Assembly: GCF_002112505.1 (NCBI RefSeq) | Contig: NZ_NEHW01000011.1 | Coordinates: forward strand, 1 to 64,000 | Reading direction: 5' to 3' | Origin: Pseudomonas sp. R28(2017) | GTDB lineage: Bacteria; Pseudomonadota; Gammaproteobacteria; Pseudomonadales; Pseudomonadaceae | DNA length: 64,000 nucleotides | Part shown: one piece after another, positions 23,553-31,567 of the stretch | Numbering within the stretch: position 1 is the first letter of the stretch | Layout of the letters: the number at the start of each line of letters is the position of its first letter | Made by a program: the position numbers and the translations under genes | The notes under the pieces: model-generated | What the model was told of the DNA's origin: nothing | The model's input: only the letters and a program-made list of their open reading frames with translations | Database searches by the model: none

Positions 23553-25218
23553 GGTTGATCTCCTCGAGTGTGGTACGGCCGTCACGGACCAGGTCCAGGG
23601 CCGAGGCACGCAGCAGGCGCAGGCCACGCTGGCAGGCCAGCTGCTTGATCTGCGACAGAGGGCGGCGTTCGACGATCATCTGCCGCAGGTCGTCGTCCAG
23701 GTGCAGCAGCTCGGCAATCGCGCTGCGGCCGCGGTAGCCGCTGCCCCGGCACTGGCCGCAGCCCTGGGCGCGGACGAATTTCCAGCCGCTGACCGCTTCG
23801 CGGGTCAGGCCCGAGGCGGTGAGGGTTTCGTCATCGGCCTCGCACGGCGTGCAGCAGTGCGGGCAGGCCAGGCGGATCAGGCGCTGGGCCAGCACGGCGT
23901 TGAGCGCGGAAACGAAGCTGTAGGGGTCGACCTGCATCTGGCTGAAGCGGCCGATCACATCGAAGACGTTGTTGGCGTGGATGGTGGTGAACACCAGGTG
24001 GCCGGTGAGCGCCGACTGCACGGCGATCTGTGCGGTGTCCGGGTCGCGGATCTCGCCGACCAGGATCTTGTCCGGGTCGTGGCGCAGGATCGAGCGCAGG
24101 CCGCGGGCGAAGGTCAGGCCCTTCTTCTCGTTGACCGGGATCTGCAGCACGCCGGGCAGCTGGTATTCGACCGGGTCTTCGATGGTGATGATCTTGTCCA
24201 CGCCGTGGTTGATCTCGCTGATCATGGCGTACAGGGTGGTGGTCTTGCCGCTGCCGGTGGGGCCGGTGACCAGGATCATGCCGTAGGGTTCGCTGGCCAG
24301 CCGGCGCAGCGCGCGCAGGGTTTCGTCGGCAAAGCCCAGGGCCTGCAGCTGCACGCCGCTGACCCGGTCGGACAGGTCCTGCTTGTCGAGCACCCGCAGC
24401 ACCGCGTCCTCACCGAAGATGCTCGGCATGATCGACACCCGGAAGTCGATCTGGCGCTCGCCGATGGCGACCTTGAAGCGGCCATCCTGGGGCACGCGCT
24501 TTTCGCCGATGTCCAGCTCGGCCATGACCTTGATGCGCGAGATCACCTGGTCGGCGAAGGCGCTGCCGCTGGCCTTGCCGGCGCCATTGAGCACGCCGTC
24601 GATACGGTACTTGATGGTCAGGCCCTGGCCGGTCATGCCCAGGTGAATGTCGCTGGCGTGCTGCTTGAGGGCGTCGTACAGGGTCGAGTTGACCAGCTTG
24701 ACCACCTTGCTCTGGTCTTCGCTGATGCTGGTCAGCGACAGCCGTTGCAGCGGGTCGACCTCGCCGCCGGCCTCGGCATCATGGTCGAGGGCGTCGACGG
24801 CGTGGAAGCTTTCTTCGTGGCGGGCCAGGAAGGTGGCCAGGTCGGCGGCATGGGCCAGGTACAGCGGCGCGCCTTGCAGGTTGTCGTCGATCCAGGCCAG
24901 GCGGGCGTGGTCGAAGGGGTCGGCGAACACACCGATCAACGCGCCGTCCTGCTCGATCAGCACGAATTCGCGCTTCAGGCACTGGGCCAGGCTGACCTTG
25001 TCGAAACGTGCGGTACTGGCCAGCAGCGCCTGGGCATCCAGCACCGGGTAATGCAGGGTCAGGCCCAGGCGGTGAATGAAGCCATCGGGGGTGTCGTTGG
25101 CCAGGCGTTCCAGGCAATTGAGCAGGCGCTCGTCGCCGGCTTGCAGGCGGGCCTGGGCCAGGAGGTCGCGGGGGTAGGCGCTGTGCTTGCCTGCACGTGT
25201 ATCGAGTATGTCTGACAT
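23536..25218 (-). CDS. gspE: Type II secretion assembly ATPase GspE/PilB type
   Basis: Cytoplasmic hexameric ATPase of 560 residues that powers pseudopilus assembly. N-terminal domain (about 1-150), then N2 and the AAA domain with Walker A GPTGSGKT (319-326), Asp box (ITIEDPVEYQ), Walker B (ILVGEIRDPDTA), His box (GHLVFTTIHANN) and a tetracysteine zinc site (CPHC and CGQC). The ATG at 25218 follows GGAG. It is the second gene of the operon after the response regulator. No gspF/pilC platform gene accompanies it in the window, which is unusual. Confidence 0.93.
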   Translation of the reverse strand: MSDILDTRAGKHSAYPRDLLAQARLQAGDERLLNCLERLANDTPDGFIHRLGLTLHYPVLDAQALLASTARFDKVSLAQCLKREFVLIEQDGALIGVFADPFDHARLAWIDDNLQGAPLYLAHAADLATFLARHEESFHAVDALDHDAEAGGEVDPLQRLSLTSISEDQSKVVKLVNSTLYDALKQHASDIHLGMTGQGLTIKYRIDGVLNGAGKASGSAFADQVISRIKVMAELDIGEKRVPQDGRFKVAIGERQIDFRVSIMPSIFGEDAVLRVLDKQDLSDRVSGVQLQALGFADETLRALRRLASEPYGMILVTGPTGSGKTTTLYAMISEINHGVDKIITIEDPVEYQLPGVLQIPVNEKKGLTFARGLRSILRHDPDKILVGEIRDPDTAQIAVQSALTGHLVFTTIHANNVFDVIGRFSQMQVDPYSFVSALNAVLAQRLIRLACPHCCTPCEADDETLTASGLTREAVSGWKFVRAQGCGQCRGSGYRGRSAIAELLHLDDDLRQMIVERRPLSQIKQLACQRGLRLLRASALDLVRDGRTTLEEINRVTFI

Positions 25219-25219
25219 G

Positions 25220-25252
25220 GCCTGCGACTCCGCTCAGGGGCGCGTCGCAGGC
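25220..25252. promoter_or_regulatory. Hairpin in the gspE leader
   Basis: Inverted repeat GCCTGCGAC/GTCGCAGGC with a 15-base loop, lying immediately before the gspE ATG and enclosing its GGAG Shine-Dalgarno in the loop or stem edge. It could lower gspE translation or stabilise a processed mRNA. No T-run, so not a terminator. Confidence 0.4.
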
Positions 25253-25278
25253 TGGCTTGGCCAGGGCAGCGGGCGCCG

Positions 25279-25809
25279 CTATTCCCCGGTGAGCAGTTGT
25301 TCGTCGTCAGGGCCTGGGGGCTTGGCGCCATTACGGCGGCGATCGGCCAACACCCAGCTGCCATCGTACAACTGCAAGGGGAACGATTCGTTCCTGTTCT
25401 GGCGTCGTTCGATAAACCCTTCGGCTGGATCGTCAGTGGCCCTGCGCCGGCGCTCGATGCCCATCAGGTCGAAGATCGCGCGGGCCAGTTCCGCCAACGG
25501 GAACGGCTTGAACAGGACATGACTGACGCCAAGTTCGGCGGCCCGCTCACGGACTTCGGCAGTCGGGTGGGCGGTGATCAGCACGAAATGGCACTGCCTG
25601 TTCTTGCGCACGGTCTCCAGGACCTGAAACCCCTCCATGTCGGGCAAGCGGTAATCCAGCACAATCACTTTCGGTGCCAGGCGTTGAGCCTGCTCGATAC
25701 CACTGGCACCGTCGTGGGCGACGTGAACTTCCAGGCCTTGTGCCTGCAGGTACGCTTGCAGGTTTTGCGCAAGGGTCTGTTCGTCATCGACAACCAATAC
25801 TCTGTTCAC
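25279..25809 (-). CDS. Single-domain response regulator with C-terminal extension
   Basis: Receiver protein of about 176 residues. The phospho-acceptor is Asp in VIVLDYRLPDMEG (about residue 52), with the acidic pair (VVDDEQ), Thr (LITAHP) and Lys (FKPFP) in place. After residue about 125 comes a basic, non-DNA-binding tail (IERRRRATDD... ERRQNRNESF) rather than an output domain. It is the first gene after the sigma-54 promoter at 25874. GTG at 25809 (GGGAG 9 bases upstream) and TTG at 25812 are both possible starts. It may regulate the secretion apparatus by protein contact; no cognate kinase lies beside it. Confidence 0.85.
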   Translation of the reverse strand: MNRVLVVDDEQTLAQNLQAYLQAQGLEVHVAHDGASGIEQAQRLAPKVIVLDYRLPDMEGFQVLETVRKNRQCHFVLITAHPTAEVRERAAELGVSHVLFKPFPLAELARAIFDLMGIERRRRATDDPAEGFIERRQNRNESFPLQLYDGSWVLADRRRNGAKPPGPDDEQLLTGE

Positions 25810-25873
25810 CAAGGTCGACTCCCAAATACTGCCCGGTTACCCGGTGTGCGAAGTGCGGCCTCGATAAGGCTTG

Positions 25874-25889
25874 AGCAGGCTTCGTGCCA
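25874..25889 (-). promoter_or_regulatory. Sigma-54 promoter of the secretion/csgEFG operon
   Basis: On the minus strand: TGGCACG-AAGC-CTGCT. The -24 box is a full match and the -12 box has the invariant GC with one mismatch to TTGC. The predicted start is near 25863, about 55 bp before the response regulator. Confidence 0.78.
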
Positions 25890-25972
25890 GGCGTGAATAG
25901 TCATGTCGCACCACTGTAAGTCATTGATCTTGCTAAGCCGTGCCCAGCCCCGCAAGGCACGCACAGGCTCTG

Positions 25973-26034
25973 TTCCCCACATCCGGGGAAGGTGATGGCA
26001 CTTTGCCAAACCGTTATTCCCCAGCATTGGGGAA
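25973..26034. promoter_or_regulatory. Two CCCC-N6-GGGG enhancer palindromes, secretion operon
   Basis: TTCCCC-ACATCC-GGGGAA at 25973-25990 and TTCCCC-AGCATT-GGGGAA at 26017-26034, centres 44 bp apart (about four helical turns). They stand 84-145 bp upstream of the sigma-54 promoter at 25874. The second shares its 14-base core, inverted, with the curlin-operon site at 7750. Confidence 0.75.
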
Positions 26035-26049
26035 ATCCATTCGAGGGCT

Positions 26050-26691
26050 TCAGTCAGCGACCTCCACTGTAGCGGATTCGCGCAAACGTTGGCGCACGGA
26101 TTGGCGCGCCTGCGCCTGCAACTGGCCGATGAGCGCAGCCCTGGCCAGCTCCAGGCCCGGTTCGGGTATGACCGACGTACTATCACTTTGGTTCTGCGCT
26201 CCTTGCAGGGTCTGCCGGTTGGCCTGGAAGAACGCCTCGACTTCGGCCTGGCTGGGCTCGTCTACCGCGCTGAGCCGGGCGTACACCTGCTGCGCGGCCA
26301 TTTCGTGGCGCATGTAGTCAGCGTACTCCGCCCGATCGAAACCTGCATCAGCCAGGCGCCTTTCGAACAGCGCCGGGCTGCCGAAGGCGGCCTCGACCTC
26401 ACCGACCTGCGCTGATACCTGCTCATCACTGATGTGAATACCTTGGCGCTGGGATTCCTGCCAGAGCAATTCCTTGTCGATCAGCTCGTCCAGTGCCTGG
26501 CCGCGCAGGCGCTTGTACAGCGTCGGGTTGCGGATGCTGGCCACTGCCCTGCCCTGGGCTTGCAGGTATTCGCTGAAATAGCGCTCCAGGCGCATCAGGT
26601 CGATGGTCACGCCGTTGACCCGCGCGGCCGGCACGTCGGCCCAGCCCGCCTTGGCAACCAGCAGCAAAAGGCACAGCAACAGGGTACGCAT
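26050..26691 (-). CDS. SurA N-domain-like periplasmic chaperone without PPIase domain
   Basis: Exported protein of 213 residues. ATG at 26691 after GGAGG gives a signal peptide (cleavage near GWA-DV). The mature part resembles the SurA/PpiD N-terminal chaperone domain (VPAARVNGVTIDLMRLERYF, LRGQALDELIDKELLWQESQ, EQVSAQVGEVEAAFGS). The parvulin domain that would follow is missing; the C-terminus is a helical tail. It is the last gene of the multicopper oxidase operon and may assist folding of the secreted oxidase or its helpers. Family call is good; substrate is inference. Confidence 0.75.
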   Translation of the reverse strand: MRTLLLCLLLLVAKAGWADVPAARVNGVTIDLMRLERYFSEYLQAQGRAVASIRNPTLYKRLRGQALDELIDKELLWQESQRQGIHISDEQVSAQVGEVEAAFGSPALFERRLADAGFDRAEYADYMRHEMAAQQVYARLSAVDEPSQAEVEAFFQANRQTLQGAQNQSDSTSVIPEPGLELARAALIGQLQAQARQSVRQRLRESATVEVAD

Positions 26692-26703
26692 GGCCACCTC
26701 CAC

Positions 26704-28221
26704 TCACGGGTTGTCCGGCACCGGCCGGTACGGGGCAACGGCGGTAAAACGAGGCCCGGGCAGCGCCACCGCAACCACGTGGGCACCGGCCATGCCCTGG
26801 CGCTTGCCGGGGCCGAAGCCCAGCGCCGGGGTCAGGCCGGTGTCGACGTCGTGCAGACCCTCCAGGGCGGCCACCAGCTGTTCGCGACTGGCATCGCGGC
26901 CAATCTGTTTCAGGGCTTCGGACAACAGCCTCAGCGCGCACAAGGTATTGACCTGCAGCGACGCCTGGCGTGGGTCGAGGCCCTGGCGCTGTTGCAGGCC
27001 GGCCAGGGTCGCCATGCCCTGCTCGGTCCAGTCGCCCGGCACGAACGGATAGGCCAGGAACACCCGTTGCGACCAGTGCGCCGGCAAGCTGGCCACGGCC
27101 GCTGCTACTTGGCTGGAAGCGGCGAACAGGTATGGCTCACGCCCTTCGGCCTGCAGCGCCTGGGCAAGCGCGGCAAAGGCCTGAGCGCGGCCGACGAAGA
27201 CGATGCCCGGCCCGGCGACGGCCTGGCCGTCAAAGGCCTGGATCGCGGGCGGTGCCCAGCCTTGCTCAAGCAAACGTTCGCGCACCTGCTCGGCCAATGC
27301 GGCCTGCTCGTTGCCGGCATACACCACGCGCAAGCCATCGGGCGCCAGGCCCAACGTGCGCCTGGCGTGGGCGGCCAGGCTCAGCAATTGGCTAGCAATA
27401 CCCGGCATGGGGTCGAAAATCTGTGAATTGCCACCGCTGCGCGGCGTGCTGCCGATCAACGGCACACCCCGTTGTTCGAGCAGGGTCGGTAGTTGCTGAT
27501 CGAGCATCGGCGCCAGTGGGCTGATCAAGGTGAACACCTGGTCCTGGTCGAGCAGGCGCTGCAAGGCGTGCTCGGCACTGGCCTGGTCGGTGCCGGTATC
27601 GGCCACCACCAGTTCCAGGCGCCGGCCATGAATGCCGCCCTGCTGGTTGATCTGCGCCAGGCCATCCTCCAGCACGGCACGCACCACATGCCCGGCCTCC
27701 GCCAGCGGGCCATTGGCCGGCAGCAAGGTGCCCAGGCGCAGCACGCCGTCTTCAACGCCGGGGTCGCGTTCCTCGCCCAGGCGTTTGAGATAGGCCGTGA
27801 GGTTGCGCTGGTCGGCCAGGGTCAGTTCGAAGCGTGGCATGGCCGGGTCCAGTCGATTACCCGCCGGATCGACGCCGTGCTGGATGGCGCGGGCCAGGGT
27901 GCCGTCGCGGTAGGCGGGGTAGTTGCGGCCGTTGGTTTGCCGTTCACCCTGGCCCAGTGCCAACCGCTGCCAGTCGAGGCTGGGCGGCCGTACCCCGCCT
28001 TCGGCGCGCCCTTTACCGTCATTGCCATGGCAACTGGCGCAGGGCAGCACACTGGCCGGGACGCTCATGCCGCTGGCACCGACGCGGGCCATCAGCTGTG
28101 CATCACTGCTCGATACCCCGTGCCGGTACAGGCGCTTGCCGGCTTGTTCATTTGGCGTTAGGTCGAGTGCCAGCGCCTGGGCGCTGAGGGCCAGGCTCAA
28201 CAGCACTGCCCAGGTTTTCAT
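26704..28221 (-). CDS. Cytochrome c fused to a periplasmic ligand-binding domain
   Basis: Exported protein of 505 residues in two parts. After a signal peptide (cleavage near ALA-LD) comes a class I cytochrome c domain with the haem motif CASCH (61-65) and likely axial Met further on (about 20-150, ending ADQRNLTAYLKRLGEE). Residues about 160-490 form a Leu/Ile/Val-type periplasmic binding domain (LRLGTLLPANGPLAEAGHVV, INQQGGIHGRRLELVVADTG). It could pass electrons from the oxidase or sense a ligand in the periplasm. The stop abuts the SurA-like gene, and the start lies 3 bp after a Sco gene. No ABC permease is near, so transport is unlikely. Confidence 0.8.
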   Translation of the reverse strand: MKTWAVLLSLALSAQALALDLTPNEQAGKRLYRHGVSSSDAQLMARVGASGMSVPASVLPCASCHGNDGKGRAEGGVRPPSLDWQRLALGQGERQTNGRNYPAYRDGTLARAIQHGVDPAGNRLDPAMPRFELTLADQRNLTAYLKRLGEERDPGVEDGVLRLGTLLPANGPLAEAGHVVRAVLEDGLAQINQQGGIHGRRLELVVADTGTDQASAEHALQRLLDQDQVFTLISPLAPMLDQQLPTLLEQRGVPLIGSTPRSGGNSQIFDPMPGIASQLLSLAAHARRTLGLAPDGLRVVYAGNEQAALAEQVRERLLEQGWAPPAIQAFDGQAVAGPGIVFVGRAQAFAALAQALQAEGREPYLFAASSQVAAAVASLPAHWSQRVFLAYPFVPGDWTEQGMATLAGLQQRQGLDPRQASLQVNTLCALRLLSEALKQIGRDASREQLVAALEGLHDVDTGLTPALGFGPGKRQGMAGAHVVAVALPGPRFTAVAPYRPVPDNP

Positions 28222-28224
28222 GGT

Positions 28225-28887
28225 TCAGCGCCCGGCCAAAGGCTGCGCCAGCAGCTGCATGCGCTGGGCGATGGCAGCGGGCGGTGCGTCCGGGCGGATC
28301 TTGCTCCAGCGCTTGCCGGCCACGTCACCGGCAATCAGCTGGGTCGAGTGCTGCTCGGGGCTGGGCAGGAACTGGCCGATGCGCCCCAGCACCAGGTCGA
28401 CATCGGCCTTGTCGCCGGTGAGGAACAGCCAGTTGGCGCTGTCCACGCCTTGCTTCTCGGCAAACGCCTTGAGCGCTGCCGGGGTGTCGTTGAGCGGGTC
28501 GCTGCTGATCGACACGAAGGTCACCTGGCTGGCCAGTTCCGGCCCCATCGCGTCGCGCACATCGCGCAGCTTGCGGGTGATCAGCGGGCAGGCGTCGGTG
28601 CAGTGGGTGAAGATCACGTTGAGCATCACCACCTTGTCCTTGAGCACGTCGCTGTAGAAGCGCAGCGCGCGGCCGTTCTGGTCCTTGAGCACGGTGTCGG
28701 TGAACCAGGTCTGCGCATCGCGGGTACCCCCGCCGCTGGTCATCGTCGGCGGCGCCGGTTGCGGGCTGGGCCCCTCCGGCGCATGGCCCTCGTGGGCGAA
28801 AGCGACCGAGCTGAGAATCCATAGCACGGCCACCAGGGCCAGCCAGTCGGTACTGCGCATCGTGGTGTGGCGGGCTGCGCTGCTCAT
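28225..28887 (-). CDS. Sco1/SenC-type copper chaperone (second copy)
   Basis: Membrane-anchored or exported thioredoxin-fold protein of 220 residues: N-terminal hydrophobic segment (about 14-31), His-rich stretch after it, and the copper site Cys96-x3-Cys100 (THCTDAC) with His180 (PSPEQHSTQL). Sco proteins deliver copper to cuproenzymes or reduce their ligands. It overlaps the first Sco gene by 4 bp. Probably supplies copper to the multicopper oxidase of this operon. Confidence 0.88.
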   Translation of the reverse strand: MSSAARHTTMRSTDWLALVAVLWILSSVAFAHEGHAPEGPSPQPAPPTMTSGGGTRDAQTWFTDTVLKDQNGRALRFYSDVLKDKVVMLNVIFTHCTDACPLITRKLRDVRDAMGPELASQVTFVSISSDPLNDTPAALKAFAEKQGVDSANWLFLTGDKADVDLVLGRIGQFLPSPEQHSTQLIAGDVAGKRWSKIRPDAPPAAIAQRMQLLAQPLAGR

Positions 28888-29564
28888 GGCTGCACCTCGT
28901 TGTGTTCGGCGATGGCGGTGCTCTTGGCGTGCACGCGGCGGGCACTTAGGCGGTTGATTTCTGCGACCAGCACGGCCGGGTCGGTGAAGCCGTAGTAGCG
29001 GGTCCAGTGGCCGGTGCGGCCGTCACCGACCAGGATCAGCGGCGGATGCTGGCTGAGGTCGGCACTGAAGCTGCCCAGGCCCTTGAGGGTTTCGGTAATG
29101 GCGTACTGCGAGCCGGTGAGCCAGCTCCAGCCTGGGCCATGCTGGAAGGCCTTGGCGTAGCTCTGCAGGCGCTTGGCGTCGTCGCGCTGAGGGTCGACAC
29201 TGATCGACACCAGCTGGATTTCTTCGCCCACGCGCCCACCCAGCTGTTGCTGGACCTTGCCCATGATCGACGACACCACGGGGCACACCGTGGTGCAGCT
29301 GGTGTAGATGAAGCCCATCACCACCAGCCGCTCGCCCACCAGGTCCTGCTCCAGGCGCACCGGCATGCCGTCCTGGTTGAGCAGCGGGACGTCGGCAAAC
29401 CGCACGCTGGCCTTTTCCTGGTGCGCCGCCGGCGGTTGCCCGGCGGGGCCGTCGTGGTCATGGCCGGCATGCGCCAGGGCCAGGTTGCTGGGCACTGCCA
29501 GGTTCAGGGCAAGGCTCAAGGCCAGGCTCAGGGCAAGCAGCTGGAAAGAATGCTTGGCGTTCAT
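28884..29564 (-). CDS. Sco1/SenC-type copper chaperone (first copy)
   Basis: Exported protein of 226 residues with a signal peptide followed by HAGHDHDGPAG (possible extra metal site), copper motif Cys90-x3-Cys94 (YTSCTTVC) and His173 (DLSQHPPLILV). It overlaps the beta-propeller gene by 4 bp. The two Sco proteins have diverged in sequence, so they may act in series (for example copper loading and thiol reduction). Confidence 0.88.
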   Translation of the reverse strand: MNAKHSFQLLALSLALSLALNLAVPSNLALAHAGHDHDGPAGQPPAAHQEKASVRFADVPLLNQDGMPVRLEQDLVGERLVVMGFIYTSCTTVCPVVSSIMGKVQQQLGGRVGEEIQLVSISVDPQRDDAKRLQSYAKAFQHGPGWSWLTGSQYAITETLKGLGSFSADLSQHPPLILVGDGRTGHWTRYYGFTDPAVLVAEINRLSARRVHAKSTAIAEHNEVQP

Positions 29565-31549
29565 CGCACATGCCTCACGTCGGTCTGGGAAGCGGTAGCC
29601 GCAGCGGCGGGCAGCACGCGCAGGCTGGTGTAGTTGTCTTCGGCGAACTTGCGCCCGAGCGACGGTGACTGCACATGCAGGTACCAGGCACCGGCTTCGG
29701 GCAAGGTCAGCGCCGCCTGGTACACGCCCTCACCCACCTCTTCGAGCGGCTGGTTGCGCGGCAGCGACGAGGGCGCCAGGAAGTAGCGCAGGGTCAGGTC
29801 GTCCAGGCCCACCCGTGGTCGACCGTCGTCGCCGACGATGCGCACCTTGGCGGTGAACACCGTTTGCTGTGGCATGGGCTGGTCGAGGCCGATGAACTCG
29901 GCATGCGCCCCGCGGCGCTGGCTCGCATCCGGCGCGGCGGCCACATCGGTGCTGAAGCAGTGGATGATCTGCGGCTGGTTGAGCAGGAAGGCCACATCGA
30001 ACCTGCCCGCCGCCGGCATTTTCACCGTCGAGCCATACACGCCCGGTGCCAGTTCGCGCAGGCTGCGGTCGATGACCAGGGTCGCGCGGGCCTGGTGGCC
30101 ACGGTTGTTGTAGCCGGACATCGGGGCGTTCATGCCTTCGGCGTAGAAGTAGGTGGTGTTGTCCACCGGGTTGACCACGAACACCGAATTGTCGTCCCGC
30201 GACACCGACAGCCCTTGGGCCAGTGGCAGGTCACCGGCCTTGCGCGGCGCCGCGGGGCCGGCCTCGAAGCCCTGGACGATCGGCTGGCGCCCTTCGCCCA
30301 GGCTGCTCAGGTTGATCATGCTGACCTTGGGCGAGGCCAGGCCGCGTATGTAGGCATAGCCTTTGGTGAAGGTCAGCTGGTAGGGCTCGGCCGCCACCGG
30401 AATGCGGTGGATCAGCGTGTCGGTACTGGCATCGATCACCAGGGCCTGGTTGTCCACGGTGTTGAGCACGATGCCATAGCGGCCATCGCGGCTGAAGCGC
30501 ATCGGCCCGAGGCCCTGCTCGGCCTTGACGATGTGGCGCAGCTGATGGCTGCGGGCATCGATCACCCGCACCGTGCCCTCTTCACCGTCGGCCACGTAGA
30601 CGGCCTGGGACAGTGCCGAGTACGCCACCGACAGCGGATGCGGGCCGACTTCCAGGGTTTTCACCAGGCGCATCTCGGGGATGTCGATGATGCTCAGCGT
30701 GCCGCCGTCGCGGTTGCTGACAAAGGCGTAGCGCGAGTCGGCACTGAAGGCGATTTCGTGGTGCCCGGAGCCGGTGGCGAACGACTTCAGGGTGCTGCGC
30801 GCGGGGACGTCGATCACCGTCACCCCGCCTTTGGCTGGGTCGCTACTGTTGTTGCCCACCCACAGCCGGTGCTGGTCCGGCTGCAAGGCCACGCGGACCG
30901 GGGATTCGCCGGCGTCCAGGGTGGCCACGCGGGTGAAGGTCTCGGTATCGATCACCGCCACCTGGCCACGCTCCGGGATCGACACGAATACCTGTTTGTC
31001 ATCCCCGGTGGCCGCCCAGTCCATGGGGCGGCCTGGCAGGTCGATGCGCGCCAGGGTGCTGGTGATGCCACCCACCGACACGGTCGGGTCGATCACGGTG
31101 AGGCTGGCATCCTTGTTCAGCACCAGCAGGAAGTAGCTGTTCAGGTCCAGCAGCGGGCGTGCACCGATGCTGCTCTTGAGGAACAGCGCAACGCGGGCCT
31201 TGCAGCTCTGGTCACGGTTGCCGCCTTCGAGCGGCGCCGACTGCGCCGGGTCGATCCAGGCCCCGGGCGCCATGCCCGACAACGGCTGGCCGCTGGCCTG
31301 GTCGGTGACCTTGAAGCGCACGTTGGCGAAGGCGCCCTCGCGCAGCTCGCCGCCGGCCAGGGGCCGCGCCTCGAACTCCACGGTCACGCCGTCGCGGCTG
31401 AGCCGGTGCAGGGCCTGCGGGTCGGCAGGCTCCTGCAGCAGTTCACGCGCATCGCACCAGAGGTTCTCGTAGACCACGCCCAGGCCGATCAACGCTGCGC
31501 CCAGCACCACGCCCAGTACCGCGGGCCGAGTCTTCTTCTTGTTGTACAT
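29561..31549 (-). CDS. Membrane-anchored YVTN beta-propeller protein
   Basis: Protein of 662 residues with an N-terminal signal anchor (about 10-28). The middle part (about 140-480) has repeated propeller blades of the YncE/YVTN type (DKQVFVSIPERGQVAVIDTE, YAFVSNRDGGTLSIIDIPEM, SQAVYVADGEEGTVRVIDAR). The C-terminal part is a beta-rich region (about 490-640) resembling FixG/Ig-like modules. It follows the multicopper oxidase by 18 bp and precedes the Sco genes, so a role in assembly, electron transfer or surface binding of the oxidase is likely; there is no enzymatic motif. Confidence 0.8.
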   Translation of the reverse strand: MYNKKKTRPAVLGVVLGAALIGLGVVYENLWCDARELLQEPADPQALHRLSRDGVTVEFEARPLAGGELREGAFANVRFKVTDQASGQPLSGMAPGAWIDPAQSAPLEGGNRDQSCKARVALFLKSSIGARPLLDLNSYFLLVLNKDASLTVIDPTVSVGGITSTLARIDLPGRPMDWAATGDDKQVFVSIPERGQVAVIDTETFTRVATLDAGESPVRVALQPDQHRLWVGNNSSDPAKGGVTVIDVPARSTLKSFATGSGHHEIAFSADSRYAFVSNRDGGTLSIIDIPEMRLVKTLEVGPHPLSVAYSALSQAVYVADGEEGTVRVIDARSHQLRHIVKAEQGLGPMRFSRDGRYGIVLNTVDNQALVIDASTDTLIHRIPVAAEPYQLTFTKGYAYIRGLASPKVSMINLSSLGEGRQPIVQGFEAGPAAPRKAGDLPLAQGLSVSRDDNSVFVVNPVDNTTYFYAEGMNAPMSGYNNRGHQARATLVIDRSLRELAPGVYGSTVKMPAAGRFDVAFLLNQPQIIHCFSTDVAAAPDASQRRGAHAEFIGLDQPMPQQTVFTAKVRIVGDDGRPRVGLDDLTLRYFLAPSSLPRNQPLEEVGEGVYQAALTLPEAGAWYLHVQSPSLGRKFAEDNYTSLRVLPAAAATASQTDVRHVR

Positions 31550-31567
31550 GCTCGCGCTCCCCTTCCC

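Noticed and set aside
25279..25809. Calling the response regulator a DNA-binding regulator of the secretion operon
   Set aside because: The C-terminal extension after the receiver shows no helix-turn-helix or other DNA-binding motif.
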